Counted from the first letter of the stretch, positions 20,135 through 29,106 are shown. The stretch is DNA of 64,000 bases from JAABQG01 sp963726365 (GCA_963726365.1 CAVSCI010000021.1:1-64000); one strand, 5' to 3'. Notes: generated from the sequence alone by a model not told the origin. Translations and numbers: made by a program.

Positions 20135-20156
20135 TTGACGTTTACGTAAACGTCAA
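20135..20156. promoter_or_regulatory. LiuR-type operator, perfect 22-bp palindrome
   Basis: Two exact 11-bp half sites (TTGACGTTTAC and its reverse complement GTAAACGTCAA) form a perfect palindrome between the MBL-fold gene and liuR. It contains the ACGTTTACGTAAACGT core known for MerR-family LiuR regulators of branched-chain amino acid and fatty acid genes. On the minus strand TTGACG serves as a -35 with TATGAA 17 nt downstream (20128-20133), so the operator sits on the spacer, as MerR proteins prefer. No second copy was seen in the window. Confidence 0.85.
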
Positions 20157-20228
20157 CTGTCTCAAGCCCATTGTAGGTGGCGGCGGCTGGCGTGGCTGTC
20201 ACCCTTGTTGATCCCCGTACGGAACGCT

Positions 20229-20666
20229 ATGGCCACCACCTACAGCATCAGTGATCTTGCCAAAGAGTTTGACCTCACGACGCGCGCCATACGCTTTTAC
20301 GAGGACATGGGATTGCTGCAGCCCGGTCGGGCCGGGCCGGGGGCGCGCAGCCGGGTGTATTCACCCCGTGACCGCACACGGCTGAAGCTCACGCTGCGTG
20401 CCAAGCGGCTGGGCTTGTCGCTGACCGAGGCCAAGGAGCTGATCGACATGTACGACAGCCCGCGCGACACCGGGCCGCAGCTGCGAAAGTTCCTGCTGGT
20501 CCTGGCGGCGCACCGCCAGCAGCTCGAAGACCAGCTGGCAGAAGTTCAGGCCAACCTCGACGAAGTCAAGGTGCACGAAAAGGAAGCGCGCGCGCTGCTG
20601 GCCAGGACGGAGAAGTCGCCGTCGTCGCCGCGCAACCTGGCCAAGGTGGGCGGGGTGATTCCATGA
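20229..20666 (+). CDS. liuR: LiuR, MerR-family regulator of leucine/isovalerate and acyl-CoA catabolism
   Basis: 145 residues. The N-terminal MerR winged helix-turn-helix (YSISDLAKEFDLTTRAIRFYEDMGLLQP, residues 4-31) is followed by a long dimerisation coiled coil (about 75-130) and a short tail. It lacks the cysteine pattern of metal-sensing MerR proteins, as LiuR does. The start at 20229 gives MATTYSISDLAKEF; the ORF opens 8 codons earlier. It stands next to its presumed operator and is translationally coupled (ATGA) to the thioesterase gene, heading the leucine catabolic region. Confidence 0.93.
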   Translation: MATTYSISDLAKEFDLTTRAIRFYEDMGLLQPGRAGPGARSRVYSPRDRTRLKLTLRAKRLGLSLTEAKELIDMYDSPRDTGPQLRKFLLVLAAHRQQLEDQLAEVQANLDEVKVHEKEARALLARTEKSPSSPRNLAKVGGVIP

Positions 20667-21088
20667 CCGCCATCTTTGAACGTGTGCAGCAGAGCTTTCT
20701 GCGCCAGGGGATGATGCAACACCTCGACGCCCGGCTTCTGAAGGTCGAGAAGGGGGTGGTTGAGATCCTTCTGCCTTACTCCGACAAGGTGACGCAGCAG
20801 CAGGACGGCTTCCATGGCGGCGCCATGGGCGCAGTGGCTGACATCGCCGGGGGCTACGCCGCGTTGACCGTGACACCAGAAGGCATGGAGGTCGTCACCG
20901 TGGAATACAAGATCAACTTCCTTGCCAGCTTCAAGGGCGGCGAACTGCGCGCGACCGGTCGTGTGGTCAAGGGCGGCAAACGCATCATCGTGACCACCGC
21001 CGAAGTGGTGCATGTGGACGACGACGGCAAGACCTCGCCCTGCGCCGTGATGCAGCAGACGCTGGTGCCGGTGCCCAAGACGTACTAA
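20663..21088 (+). CDS. PaaI-family hotdog thioesterase
   Basis: 141 residues, one hotdog fold. The PaaI signature is visible as FHGGAMGAVADIAGGYAALT (about residues 50-70), with the catalytic acidic residue in ADIAGG. It should hydrolyse acyl-CoA or aryl-CoA thioesters, freeing CoA when intermediates accumulate. Its start overlaps the liuR stop (ATGA at 20663) and liuA follows 48 nt later, so it belongs to the liu operon. The exact substrate is unknown. Confidence 0.92.
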   Translation: MTAIFERVQQSFLRQGMMQHLDARLLKVEKGVVEILLPYSDKVTQQQDGFHGGAMGAVADIAGGYAALTVTPEGMEVVTVEYKINFLASFKGGELRATGRVVKGGKRIIVTTAEVVHVDDDGKTSPCAVMQQTLVPVPKTY

Positions 21089-21136
21089 CCCCCCCTGTTC
21101 GATTCAATAGATTCCATTCCCCAGGAGACAAGACCC

Positions 21137-22318
21137 ATGAGCAACCTGCCCGGACTCAACTTCCAGCTCGGCGAGGACATCGATGCCCTGCGCGACGCGG
21201 TCCGCGAATTCGCCCAGGCCGAGATCGCCCCGCGCGCCGCCGAGATCGACCGCGACGACCAGTTCCCCATGGACTGCTGGCGCAAGATGGGCGAGCTCGG
21301 CGTGCTCGGCATCACCGTGTCCGAGCAGTACGGCGGCGCCAACATGGGCTACCTGGCCCACATGGTGGCCATGGAGGAGATCAGCCGCGCCAGCGCCTCG
21401 GTCGGCCTGTCCTATGGCGCGCACTCCAATCTGTGCGTGAACCAGATCAACCGCAACGGCACCGAGGCGCAGAAGCAGAAGTACCTGCCCAAGCTGATCA
21501 GCGGCGAGCACGTGGGCGCACTGGCCATGAGTGAGCCCGGCGCCGGTAGCGACGTCATCAGCATGAAGCTCAAGGCCGAGGACAAGGGCGGCTACTACCT
21601 GCTCAACGGCAACAAGATGTGGATCACCAATGGCCCCGATGCCGACACCCTGGTGGTCTATGCCAAGAGCGAGCCCGAGCTCGGCGCGCGCGGCGTCACC
21701 GCCTTCCTGATCGAAAAGGGCATGAAGGGCTTTTCCATTGCGCAGAAGCTCGACAAGCTGGGCATGCGCGGCAGCCACACCGGCGAGCTGGTGTTCAACA
21801 ACGTCGAAGTGCCGGCCGAGAACATCCTGGGCGGCCTCAACAGCGGCGCCAAGGTGCTGATGAGCGGCCTGGACTATGAGCGCGCCGTGCTGACCGGCGG
21901 GCCGCTGGGCATCATGCAGTCGGTCATGGACAACGTCATCCCCTACATCCACGACCGCAAGCAGTTCGGCCAGAGCATCGGCGAATTCCAGCTCATTCAG
22001 GGCAAGGTCGCCGACATGTACACCGTGCTGCAGGCCGGCCGCAGCTTTGCCTACACCGTGGCCAAGAACCTCGACCTGCTGGGCACCGAGCATGTGCGTC
22101 AGGTGCGCAAGGACTGCGCCAGCGTCATCCTCTGGTGCGCCGAGAAGGCCACCTGGATGGCCGGCGAGGGCGTGCAGATCTATGGCGGTAACGGCTACAT
22201 CAACGAATACCCGCTGGGTCGCCTGTGGCGCGACGCCAAGCTGTACGAGATCGGTGCCGGCACCAGCGAAATCCGCCGCATGCTGATCGGGCGCGAACTG
22301 TTCGCCGAAACATGCTGA
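21137..22318 (+). CDS. liuA: Isovaleryl-CoA dehydrogenase
   Basis: 393-residue FAD enzyme that oxidises isovaleryl-CoA to 3-methylcrotonyl-CoA in leucine degradation. The subfamily-specific catalytic Glu is present on helix G (E248 in GLDYERAVLTGGP), which separates isovaleryl-CoA dehydrogenase from other acyl-CoA dehydrogenases. ALAMSEPGAGSDVISMKLKA and the C-terminal YGGNGYINEYPLGRLWRDAKLYEIGAGTSE segments are intact. It has a good ribosome site (AGGAGA) and is in the liuR operon, directly under LiuR. Confidence 0.97.
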   Translation: MSNLPGLNFQLGEDIDALRDAVREFAQAEIAPRAAEIDRDDQFPMDCWRKMGELGVLGITVSEQYGGANMGYLAHMVAMEEISRASASVGLSYGAHSNLCVNQINRNGTEAQKQKYLPKLISGEHVGALAMSEPGAGSDVISMKLKAEDKGGYYLLNGNKMWITNGPDADTLVVYAKSEPELGARGVTAFLIEKGMKGFSIAQKLDKLGMRGSHTGELVFNNVEVPAENILGGLNSGAKVLMSGLDYERAVLTGGPLGIMQSVMDNVIPYIHDRKQFGQSIGEFQLIQGKVADMYTVLQAGRSFAYTVAKNLDLLGTEHVRQVRKDCASVILWCAEKATWMAGEGVQIYGGNGYINEYPLGRLWRDAKLYEIGAGTSEIRRMLIGRELFAETC

Positions 22319-22426
22319 CATTTTGCGGGACTGACCAACGCGATACGAAGTGAGCCTGCCCTGCCCTCGGTGGTTCAGAGCTGCCCTCCTGACCTCCACC
22401 GACGCCAAGCGGACTACCATCCTCCC

Positions 22427-23092
22427 ATGACCTCCTCCATAGAAGACCTGCTCGATAACAACCGCGCCTGGGCTGCCCGAATGGAGCAGCAGCGGCCTGA
22501 TTTCTTCACCAGGCTGGCGCAGCAGCAGACGCCCAAGTACCTGTGGATCGGCTGCTCCGACAGCCGCGTGCCCGCCAACGAGATCACCGGGCTGGACCCG
22601 GGCGAGGTGTTCGTGCACCGCAACGTGGCCAACGTCGTGGTGCATTCCGACTTGAATGCGCTGTCAGTCATCCAGTTCGCGGTGGACCACCTGAAGGTCG
22701 AGCACATCATGGTCGTGGGCCACTATGGCTGCGGCGGTGTGCTGGCCGCACTGCGTGGCACGCGCGTCGGCCTGGCCGACAACTGGCTGCGCCACGTGCA
22801 CGATGTCAAGCTGCGCCACCGGCGCCGGCTCGACCACCTGACAGTGGCCGAACAGGAAGACGCGCTGTGCGAGATGAATGTCATCGAGCAGGTCGGCAAC
22901 GTGGCGCTGTCCAACGTCATGCAGGACGCCTGGAGCCGGGGGCAGAACGTCACGGTGCATGGCTGGTGTTACGGCCTGAAGGACGGACTGGTCAAGGATC
23001 TCGGCGTCACCATGCAGAACACCAATGAAGTGGTCAACGTTTTTCGAAATGCGCTCAAGCGCTACCCCCGCGGCGCGGCTTTCAAGGGCTGA
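22427..23092 (+). CDS. can: Beta-class carbonic anhydrase
   Basis: 221 residues. The zinc ligands are C43, H99 and C102 (GCSDSR and GHYGCGG), with the D45-R47 dyad of the active site intact. It interconverts CO2 and bicarbonate. In this location it can supply bicarbonate to the biotin-dependent methylcrotonyl-CoA carboxylase encoded 9-15 kb downstream, an attractive but unproven link. The start at 22427 gives MTSSIEDLLDNNRAW, the usual N-terminus. The 5 nt before aceK suggest co-transcription. Confidence 0.96.
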   Translation: MTSSIEDLLDNNRAWAARMEQQRPDFFTRLAQQQTPKYLWIGCSDSRVPANEITGLDPGEVFVHRNVANVVVHSDLNALSVIQFAVDHLKVEHIMVVGHYGCGGVLAALRGTRVGLADNWLRHVHDVKLRHRRRLDHLTVAEQEDALCEMNVIEQVGNVALSNVMQDAWSRGQNVTVHGWCYGLKDGLVKDLGVTMQNTNEVVNVFRNALKRYPRGAAFKG

Positions 23093-23097
23093 GTGAC

Positions 23098-24930
23098 ATG
23101 CTGTTGCAGAAACTGGATTCCCCGCTGGCGCTGGACATCGCCAAAGCCATGATCGACGGTTTCAACCGCCACTATCGGCTGTTCCGCACCGAATCGGCCC
23201 GTGCCAAGCACCGCTTCGAGACCGCCGACTGGCACGGCCAGCAGCGCGCCCAGCGCGAACGTATCGAGTTCTACGACCTGCGTGTGCGCGAGTGCTCCAA
23301 CCGGCTGGAGCGTGAGTTCAAGGCGGCCGCGCAGCCGATGGAGGTCTGGCAGCAGGCCAAGCTGCTGTACATCGGCATGTTGGTGGACCACCGCCAGCCC
23401 GAGCTGGCCGAAACCTTCTTCAACTCGGTGACGACCAAAATATTGCACCGCAGCTATTTCCAGAACGACTTCATCTTCGTGCGCCCGGCCATCAGCACCG
23501 AGTACATCGAGAACGAGGATCCCGCGAAAAGCTCCACCTACCGCGCCTACTACCCGCGACGCGACACCATCCTCGACGACCTGCGGCGCATGGTGCGCGA
23601 CTTTGCGCTGCACGTGGAGTTCGAAGATTTCGACCGCGACACGCTGTGCGTGTACGAGGCGCTCCAGGGGCTTTTCGATCACGTCCACCTGCGCGCCAAT
23701 TTTCAGATCCAGGTGCTGTCCAGCCTGTTCTATCGCAACAAGGGCGCCTATGTGGTGGGCAAGGTGATCAACGGTTTCCAGGAAGTGCCGTTCGCCTTGC
23801 CGATATTGCATTCAACCTCTGGCAAGCTCGTGATCGATGCGCTGCTCGATGGCGAAGACGAATTGCTGATCCTGTTCAGCTTCGCGCGGGCCTACTTCAT
23901 GGTCGACATGGAGATCCCCTCGGCCTATGTGCAATTCCTGCGCAGCATGATGCCGCGCAAGCCGCGCGCCGAGTTCTACAACGCGCTGGGACTGGCCAAG
24001 CAGGGCAAGACCCTGTTCTACCGCGACTTCCTGTTTCACGAGCACCACAGCACCGACAAGTTCCGCATCGCGCCCGGCATCAAGGGCATGGTGATGCTGG
24101 TGTTCGACCTGCCGAGCTTTCCCTTCGTGTTCAAGGTCATCAAGGACTTTTATCCGCCGCAGAAGGACACCACGCGCGAACAGATCCGCGGCAAGTACCT
24201 CCTTGTGAAGCAGCACGACCGCGTGGGGCGCATGGCCGACACGCTGGAGTTCAGCGAGGTGGCTTTTCCTCGCGAGCGCTTCGAGGACGAGCTGATCGCC
24301 GAGATCGAGAAGTTCGCCCCCAGCCAGCTCGAGATCTCCGACCGTGACGGTGACGGGCAGACCGAGGTGATCCTCAAGCATGTCTATATCGAGCGGCGCA
24401 TGATTCCACTCAACATCTACCTGCAGGAAGCCTTCGATGTGCTGCAGAAGGACCCGGCCAACGAGCGCGCCACGCAGCAATTGAACCGGGCCGTGCTCGA
24501 GTACGGCAACGCCATCAAGGACCTGGTGGCGGCCAACATCTTTCCCGGCGACATGCTCTGGAAGAACTTCGGCATTACGCGTCACGGCAAGGTGGTCTTT
24601 TACGACTACGACGAGATCGAATACATCACCGATTGCAACTTCCGCCGCGTGCCCCAGCCACGCAACGAGGAAGAAGAAATGTCGGGCGAGATCTGGTACA
24701 GCGTCGGGCCGAAGGACGTCTTCCCCGAGACCTTCGGCCCCTTCCTGCTGGGCAACCACCTGGTACGCGACGTGTTCATGAAGCACCACGCCGACCTGCT
24801 GGACGTGGCCTTCTGGCAAACGCACAAGGAGCGCATACAGCAAGGGCATGTCTATGACGTGTTCCCCTACGAGCAGGAGAAGCGCTTCAGGCAGCAGCGC
24901 ACGGATGCGCGGATGGCCTCATCGATTTAG
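23098..24930 (+). CDS. aceK: Isocitrate dehydrogenase kinase/phosphatase
   Basis: 610-residue bifunctional enzyme that inactivates or reactivates isocitrate dehydrogenase by phosphorylation, directing carbon to the glyoxylate shunt during growth on acetate, fatty acids or leucine. The ATP-binding region GIKGMVMLVFDLPSFPFVFKVIKD and the FPGDMLWKNFGITRHGKVVFYDYDE catalytic segment are visible, and the length is that of the family. It is 5 nt after can and in the liuR operon direction, consistent with its known link to acetyl-CoA-yielding catabolism. Confidence 0.97.
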   Translation: MLLQKLDSPLALDIAKAMIDGFNRHYRLFRTESARAKHRFETADWHGQQRAQRERIEFYDLRVRECSNRLEREFKAAAQPMEVWQQAKLLYIGMLVDHRQPELAETFFNSVTTKILHRSYFQNDFIFVRPAISTEYIENEDPAKSSTYRAYYPRRDTILDDLRRMVRDFALHVEFEDFDRDTLCVYEALQGLFDHVHLRANFQIQVLSSLFYRNKGAYVVGKVINGFQEVPFALPILHSTSGKLVIDALLDGEDELLILFSFARAYFMVDMEIPSAYVQFLRSMMPRKPRAEFYNALGLAKQGKTLFYRDFLFHEHHSTDKFRIAPGIKGMVMLVFDLPSFPFVFKVIKDFYPPQKDTTREQIRGKYLLVKQHDRVGRMADTLEFSEVAFPRERFEDELIAEIEKFAPSQLEISDRDGDGQTEVILKHVYIERRMIPLNIYLQEAFDVLQKDPANERATQQLNRAVLEYGNAIKDLVAANIFPGDMLWKNFGITRHGKVVFYDYDEIEYITDCNFRRVPQPRNEEEEMSGEIWYSVGPKDVFPETFGPFLLGNHLVRDVFMKHHADLLDVAFWQTHKERIQQGHVYDVFPYEQEKRFRQQRTDARMASSI

Positions 24931-24987
24931 GCGCCGTGCCGCTCCTTGATCCAGCCGTGCCAGCCGAAGCATGACATGCCCGATGAT

Positions 24988-25050
24988 GCAGCATGATTGA
25001 TAGCAAGCAACGACCATTCCACGCTGGAATAGAGCCAATTTGAATTTGAA
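24988..25050 (+). repeat. Dispersed repeat copy between aceK and the thiolase
   Basis: Reads TTGATAGCAAGCAACGACC, then ATTCCACGCTGGAATAGAGCC, then AATTTGAATTTGAA. The central CCATTCCACGCTGGAATRG is nearly palindromic. It matches copies at 18131, 26243 and 29045. It fills most of the 140-nt gap and ends about 20 nt before the thiolase start, so it lies in the mRNA leader. Confidence 0.7.
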
Positions 25051-25070
25051 CTTCATCGAAAGGACCTGAA

Positions 25071-26253
25071 ATGACCGACGCCATCGTGATCGTCAGTGCT
25101 GCCCGCACCCCCATGGGCAGTTTCCAGAGCGACTTTGCCTCCCTGGCCGCCCATGACCTGGGCGGCGCGGCCATCCGGGCGGCGGTCGAGCGTGCCGGCA
25201 TCCAGCCAGAGCAGGTCGAGGAAGTCATCTTCGGCAACTGCCTGATGGCCGGCCAGGGCCAGGCCCCGGCGCGCCAGGCCGGCTTCAAGGGCGGCCTGCC
25301 GAAGAGCGCGGGCGCGGTGACCTTGAGCAAGATGTGCGGCTCCGGCATGCGCGCGGCCATGTTCGCGCATGACATGCTGCTGGCCGGCAGTGCCGAGGTG
25401 GTGGTGGCCGGCGGCATGGAGAGCATGACCAATGCGCCCTACCTGCTGCAGAAGGCCCGGGGCGGCTACCGCATCGGCCACGACCGCATCTTCGACCACA
25501 TGATGCTCGACGGCCTCGAAGACGCCTACGAGCCCGGCCGCTCCATGGGCACCTTCGGCGAGGACTGCGCCGCCAAGTACAGCTTCACCCGCGCCGAGCA
25601 GGACGCCTTTGCCACGGCCAGCGTGCAGCGCGCCAAGGCCGCCACCGAGACCGGCGCCTTTGCCGCCGAGATCACGCCCGTCACGGTCAAGGGCCGCGGC
25701 GGCGAGACTGTGATCTCCATCGACGAAGGCCCGGGCAAGGTCAAGCTTGACAAGATCCCGACGCTCAAACCCGCGTTCAAGAAAGACGGCACCATCACGG
25801 CGGCATCCAGCAGCTCCATCAACGACGGCGCCGCTGCCATGGTGCTGATGCGCGCCTCCACGGCCGCCAGGCTCGGCATGCAAGCCGCTGGCGCGCATCG
25901 TGAGCCACGCGGTTCACGCGCAGGAGCCCGAGTGGTTTGCCACCGCGCCGGTCGGTGCCACGCAGAAAGCGCTGGCCAAGGCCGGCTGGAGCGTGGGCGA
26001 CGTGGACCTGTGGGAAGTCAACGAGGCCTTCGCCGTGGTGCCCATGGCGCTGATGAAGGAACTGAACCTCTCGCACAAGATCGTCAACGTCAACGGCGGC
26101 GCCTGCGCGCTGGGCCACCCGATCGGCGCGAGTGGCGCGCGCATCATGGTCACATTGATCCACGCCCTGAAGGCGCGTGGCCTCAAGAAAGGCCTGGCCA
26201 CGCTGTGCATCGGCGGCGGCGAGGCGACCGCCGTGGCGCTGGAGTTACTTTAG
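25071..26253 (+). CDS. Acetyl-CoA C-acyltransferase (thiolase), frameshift at 25882
   Basis: 393 residues after removing one A from the AA at 25882-25883; without it the frame breaks between ARLGMQ and PLARIVSHAVHAQEPEW. All thiolase residues are present: nucleophile C89 (SKMCGSGMRA), the GGMESMTNAPY loop, the VNVNGGACALGHPIGASGAR histidine and the C-terminal ATLCIGGGEATAVALE cysteine. It splits or forms acetoacetyl-CoA or 3-ketoacyl-CoA, the final step after HMG-CoA lyase and in beta-oxidation. The indel is most likely a sequencing error because both halves are perfectly conserved. Confidence 0.92.
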
Positions 26254-26312
26254 TTTTGATAGCTGATTGTGGCCGTTCGACGCTGGCCTAAGGCACTTTT
26301 TATTCAATAAAT
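26243..26312 (+). repeat. Dispersed repeat copy spanning the thiolase stop codon
   Basis: Reads TTTGATAGCTGATTGTGGCC, then GTTCGACGCTGGCC, then CACTTTTTATTCAATAAATCG. The thiolase stop codon TAG (26251-26253) lies in its left edge, and the SDR start codon is 6 nt from its right edge. It is the closest match to the copy inside the YgjP-type gene. Confidence 0.75.
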
Positions 26313-26317
26313 CGATC

Positions 26318-26998
26318 ATGAGCACGGTTTTGGTCATCGGCGCGTCCCGCGGCATCGGGCTGGAGCTGGTCCGACAGTACGGCGAGGCCGGCGAGCGCGT
26401 CATCGCCACCGTGCGCGACGAGGCGGGACGAGAGCGGGTGCGCGGCCTTGGCGCGCAGGCGCTGATCGTGGATGTGGCCCAGCCGGCCAGCGTCAGCGGC
26501 CTGGCCTGGCTGCTGGACGGCGAAAAGATCGACACCGCGCTCTACGTGGCTGGCGTCATGAGCCGTGCCGACGCGACCGAGCCGCCGACCCAGCCCGAGT
26601 TTGACCGCGTCATGCACACCAATGTGCTCGGCGCGATGCAGGTGATTCCGCAGGTGGCACCGCTGGTGGCGGCGGCGAACCAGGGTCAGGGCGGCCGCTT
26701 TGCCTTCATCTCCAGCGTGATGGGGAGAATCGGCACCGTCGCCAGCAGCGACTGCTGGCTCTACCGCGTGAGCAAGGCGGCGCTGAACATGGCGGTGGCC
26801 TCTGCCCAACCCAGCTATCCCGGCGTGATCATGGTGGCGATGCACCCCGGCTGGGTGCAGACCGAGATGGGCGGCGCCGGCGCGCCGCTGACGGTGCAGG
26901 CCAGCGCGCGTGCCTTGCGCACTACGCTGGCCGCCCTGACCGCGGCCGACCGCGGCCGCTTCCTGCAACACGACGGAACGCCCTACACCAGCTGGTGA
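26318..26998 (+). CDS. Short-chain dehydrogenase/reductase
   Basis: 226 residues. The Rossmann fingerprint GASRGIG (residues 8-14) and the catalytic Ser-Tyr-Lys set (FISSVMGRIG; YRVSK) are visible, with MHPGWVQTEMGG typical of C-factor/CsgA-like SDRs. It binds NAD(P)H; the substrate is unknown but in this operon an acyl or ketone intermediate is plausible. The start at 26318 follows a repeat; the ORF opens 17 codons earlier inside it, and no clear ribosome site is seen. Confidence 0.9.
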   Translation: MSTVLVIGASRGIGLELVRQYGEAGERVIATVRDEAGRERVRGLGAQALIVDVAQPASVSGLAWLLDGEKIDTALYVAGVMSRADATEPPTQPEFDRVMHTNVLGAMQVIPQVAPLVAAANQGQGGRFAFISSVMGRIGTVASSDCWLYRVSKAALNMAVASAQPSYPGVIMVAMHPGWVQTEMGGAGAPLTVQASARALRTTLAALTAADRGRFLQHDGTPYTSW

Positions 26999-27032
26999 GC
27001 GCGCCACAACAAGCCATCAGACGGAGAACCCG

Positions 27033-28161
27033 ATGCTATTGACCCAGGACCAGGAAATGATCCGCGACGCGGTGCGCGCATTTGCCCAGGAAGAGCTCTG
27101 GCCGAACGCCGCGAAATGGGACAAGGAACACCACTTTCCCAAGGACGTGCACCAGGGCCTGGCCCAGCTCGGCGCCTACGGCATCTGCGTGCCCGAGCAA
27201 TACGGCGGCGCCCAGCTCGACTACCTGACGCTGGCGCTGGTGCTCGAAGAAATCGCCGCCGGCGACGGTGGCACCAGCACCGCGATTTCCGTGACCAACT
27301 GCCCGGTCAACGCCATCCTGATGCGCTATGGCAACGACGCGCAGAAGAAGCAGTGGCTCACGCCGCTGGCGCAAGGCGAGATGCTCGGCGCGTTCTGCCT
27401 GACCGAGCCGCATGTGGGCTGCGGACGCCTCGGCCTTGCGAACGACCGCCGTCAAGGAAGGCGATGGCTACGTCATCAATGGCGTCAAGCAGTTCATCAC
27501 CAGCGGCAAGAACGGCCATGTCGCCATCGTCATCGCCGTGACCGACAAGGGCGCGGGCAAGAAAGGCATGAGCGCCTTCATCGTGCCCACCAGCGCGCCC
27601 GGCTACGTGGTGGCGCGGCTTGAAGACAAACTCGGCCAGCACAGCAGCGACACCGCGCAGATCAACTTCGACGACTGCCGCATCCCGGTCGAAAACCTGA
27701 TCGGCGTGGAAGGCGAGGGCTACAAGATCGCGCTCTCGGCGCTGGAGGGCGGGCGCATCGGCATCGCCGCGCAGAGCGTGGGCATGGCCCGCAGCGCGCT
27801 CGACGTGGCGATTGCCTACGCCAAGGACCGCCAGAGTTTCGGCACCGCCATCTTCAATCATCAGGCCGTGGGCTTTCGCCTGGCGGACTGCGCCACACGG
27901 CTGGAGGCCGCGCGCCAGCTGATCTGGCACGCCGCCGCGCTGCGCGACGCCGGCCGCCCCTGCCTGAAGGAAGCCGCCATGGCCAAGCTGTTCGCCAGCG
28001 AAACCGCCGAAGCCGTCTGCAGCGCCGCCATCCAGACCCTGGGCGGCTACGGCTACGTGAGCGACTTCCCCGTCGAGCGCATCTACCGCGACGTGCGCGT
28101 GTGCCAGATCTACGAGGGCACGTCCGACGTGCAGAAGATCATCATCCAGCGGGCGCTCTGA
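27033..28161 (+). CDS. Acyl-CoA dehydrogenase, frameshift at 27421
   Basis: 375 residues after deletion of the extra G at 27421 (CT-G-CGGACGCC), which restores CLTEPHVGSDASALRTTAVKEGDGYVING. Flavin and substrate motifs are present: AFCLTEPHVGSDASAL, FITSGKNG, KLGQHSSDTAQI and the C-terminal QTLGGYGYVSDFPVERIYRDVRVCQIYEGTSDVQKIIIQR. The catalytic base is expected in the C-terminal IYEGTS segment, as in short/medium-chain enzymes, not on helix G as in LiuA. Substrate probably a short or branched acyl-CoA. Confidence 0.92.
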
Positions 28162-28196
28162 GCGCTGTTTATTCCGAACCACCCAGGAGACACCCC

Positions 28197-28634
28197 ATGC
28201 CCATCACCAAAGGCTTCCGACAGCTCGTGGACGAAGCCAACGCGCAGATCACCACCTACAGCGTCGCGCAGGTGCGCGAGCGGCTGCACGACCCCAGGGC
28301 ACAGATCGTCGACATCCGCGACGTGCGCGAGCTCGAGCGTGAGGGCACGGTGCCCGGCGCACTGCTGGCCCCGCGCGGCATGCTGGAGTTCTGGGTGGAC
28401 CCCGCTTCGCCGTACTACAAGCCCGTGTTCGGCGACGAGAGCAAGGAGTTCATCCTGTTCTGCGGCGCCGGCTGGCGCAGCGCGCTGGCGGCCAAGGCGC
28501 TGAAGGACATGGGCATGACCAACGTGGCGCACATCGACGGGGGCTTTGCCGAATGGGTGAAGCAGGCCGCGCCGACCGAGACGCTGGAGGCGCACAAGCT
28601 GGCCCATGCGGCGCGGCGTGCGCCCAAGGCCTGA
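28197..28634 (+). CDS. Rhodanese-like domain protein
   Basis: 145 residues with a single rhodanese domain. The active-site cysteine C89 lies in FILFCGAGWRSALAAKAL, and the VDIRDVRELEREG and GGFAEW motifs are present. It would transfer sulfane sulfur to cyanide or a protein acceptor. A strong AGGAGA ribosome site precedes the start at 28197; the ORF extends upstream into the preceding gene. It is 35 nt after the acyl-CoA dehydrogenase and 7 nt before the YchJ-type gene, so part of the same operon. Confidence 0.93.
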   Translation: MPITKGFRQLVDEANAQITTYSVAQVRERLHDPRAQIVDIRDVRELEREGTVPGALLAPRGMLEFWVDPASPYYKPVFGDESKEFILFCGAGWRSALAAKALKDMGMTNVAHIDGGFAEWVKQAAPTETLEAHKLAHAARRAPKA

Positions 28635-28641
28635 GGGACAC

Positions 28642-29049
28642 ATGGGAGACGTTTGCCCTTGCGGACGCTGTGACGGCAAAGGGCGGCCGATGGCGTACAG
28701 CGCATGCTGCGGCCGCTACCTGGATGGCGGCCTGCCCGCGCCCGACGCCGAAGCCCTGATGCGCTCACGGTTTACCGCCTTCGTGCGCGAGCGCGCCGAC
28801 TACCTGCTCGCCACCTGGCACCCGGCGCATCGACCCGCTGCGCTGGACTTCGAGCCCGGCGCCAGGTGGCTGGGGCTGCAAGTGCGAAGCCACCAGGTCA
28901 CCGGGCCGGACAGCGCGGAGGTCGAGTTCGTCGCTCGCTACCGCGTGGCCGGACTTGCGGTGCGTCTGCACGAGCGCAGCCGCTTCGTGCGCGAGCCGGT
29001 GCAGGGCGTGGCGCGCTGGTTGTACCTTGACGGGGATACTCTTGGATGA
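28642..29049 (+). CDS. ychJ: YchJ-family (UPF0225) protein
   Basis: 135 residues. The N-terminal cysteine cluster CPCGRCDGKGRPMAYSACCGRYLDG is the YchJ/SEC-C-like metal-binding module, followed by the conserved MRSRFTAFVRERADYLLATWHP segment and a compact alpha+beta domain with a nuclear-transport-factor-2-like pattern. The function of the family is unknown. The start at 28642 lies 7 nt after the rhodanese stop. Its stop codon touches a dispersed repeat. Confidence 0.9.
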   Translation: MGDVCPCGRCDGKGRPMAYSACCGRYLDGGLPAPDAEALMRSRFTAFVRERADYLLATWHPAHRPAALDFEPGARWLGLQVRSHQVTGPDSAEVEFVARYRVAGLAVRLHERSRFVREPVQGVARWLYLDGDTLG

Positions 29050-29106
29050 AATACGGCTCTGCCCAGCGTGGAATGGCCGCAAGTCGCTATGCAATTTGAA
29101 GCAATC
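29045..29106 (-). repeat. Dispersed repeat copy spanning the HAD gene start
   Basis: On the minus strand it reads AATTGCATAGCGACTTGCGG, then CCATTCCACGCTGGGCAGAGCC, then GTATTTCATC, closely matching the copy at 24988. It contains the ychJ stop and the HAD start codon (29089), so the repeat supplies the translation initiation region of the next gene. Confidence 0.68.

Noticed and set aside
21104..22645. 513-codon minus-strand frame opposite liuA and can
   Set aside because: Antisense of two clearly recognised genes, with no recognisable domain of its own.
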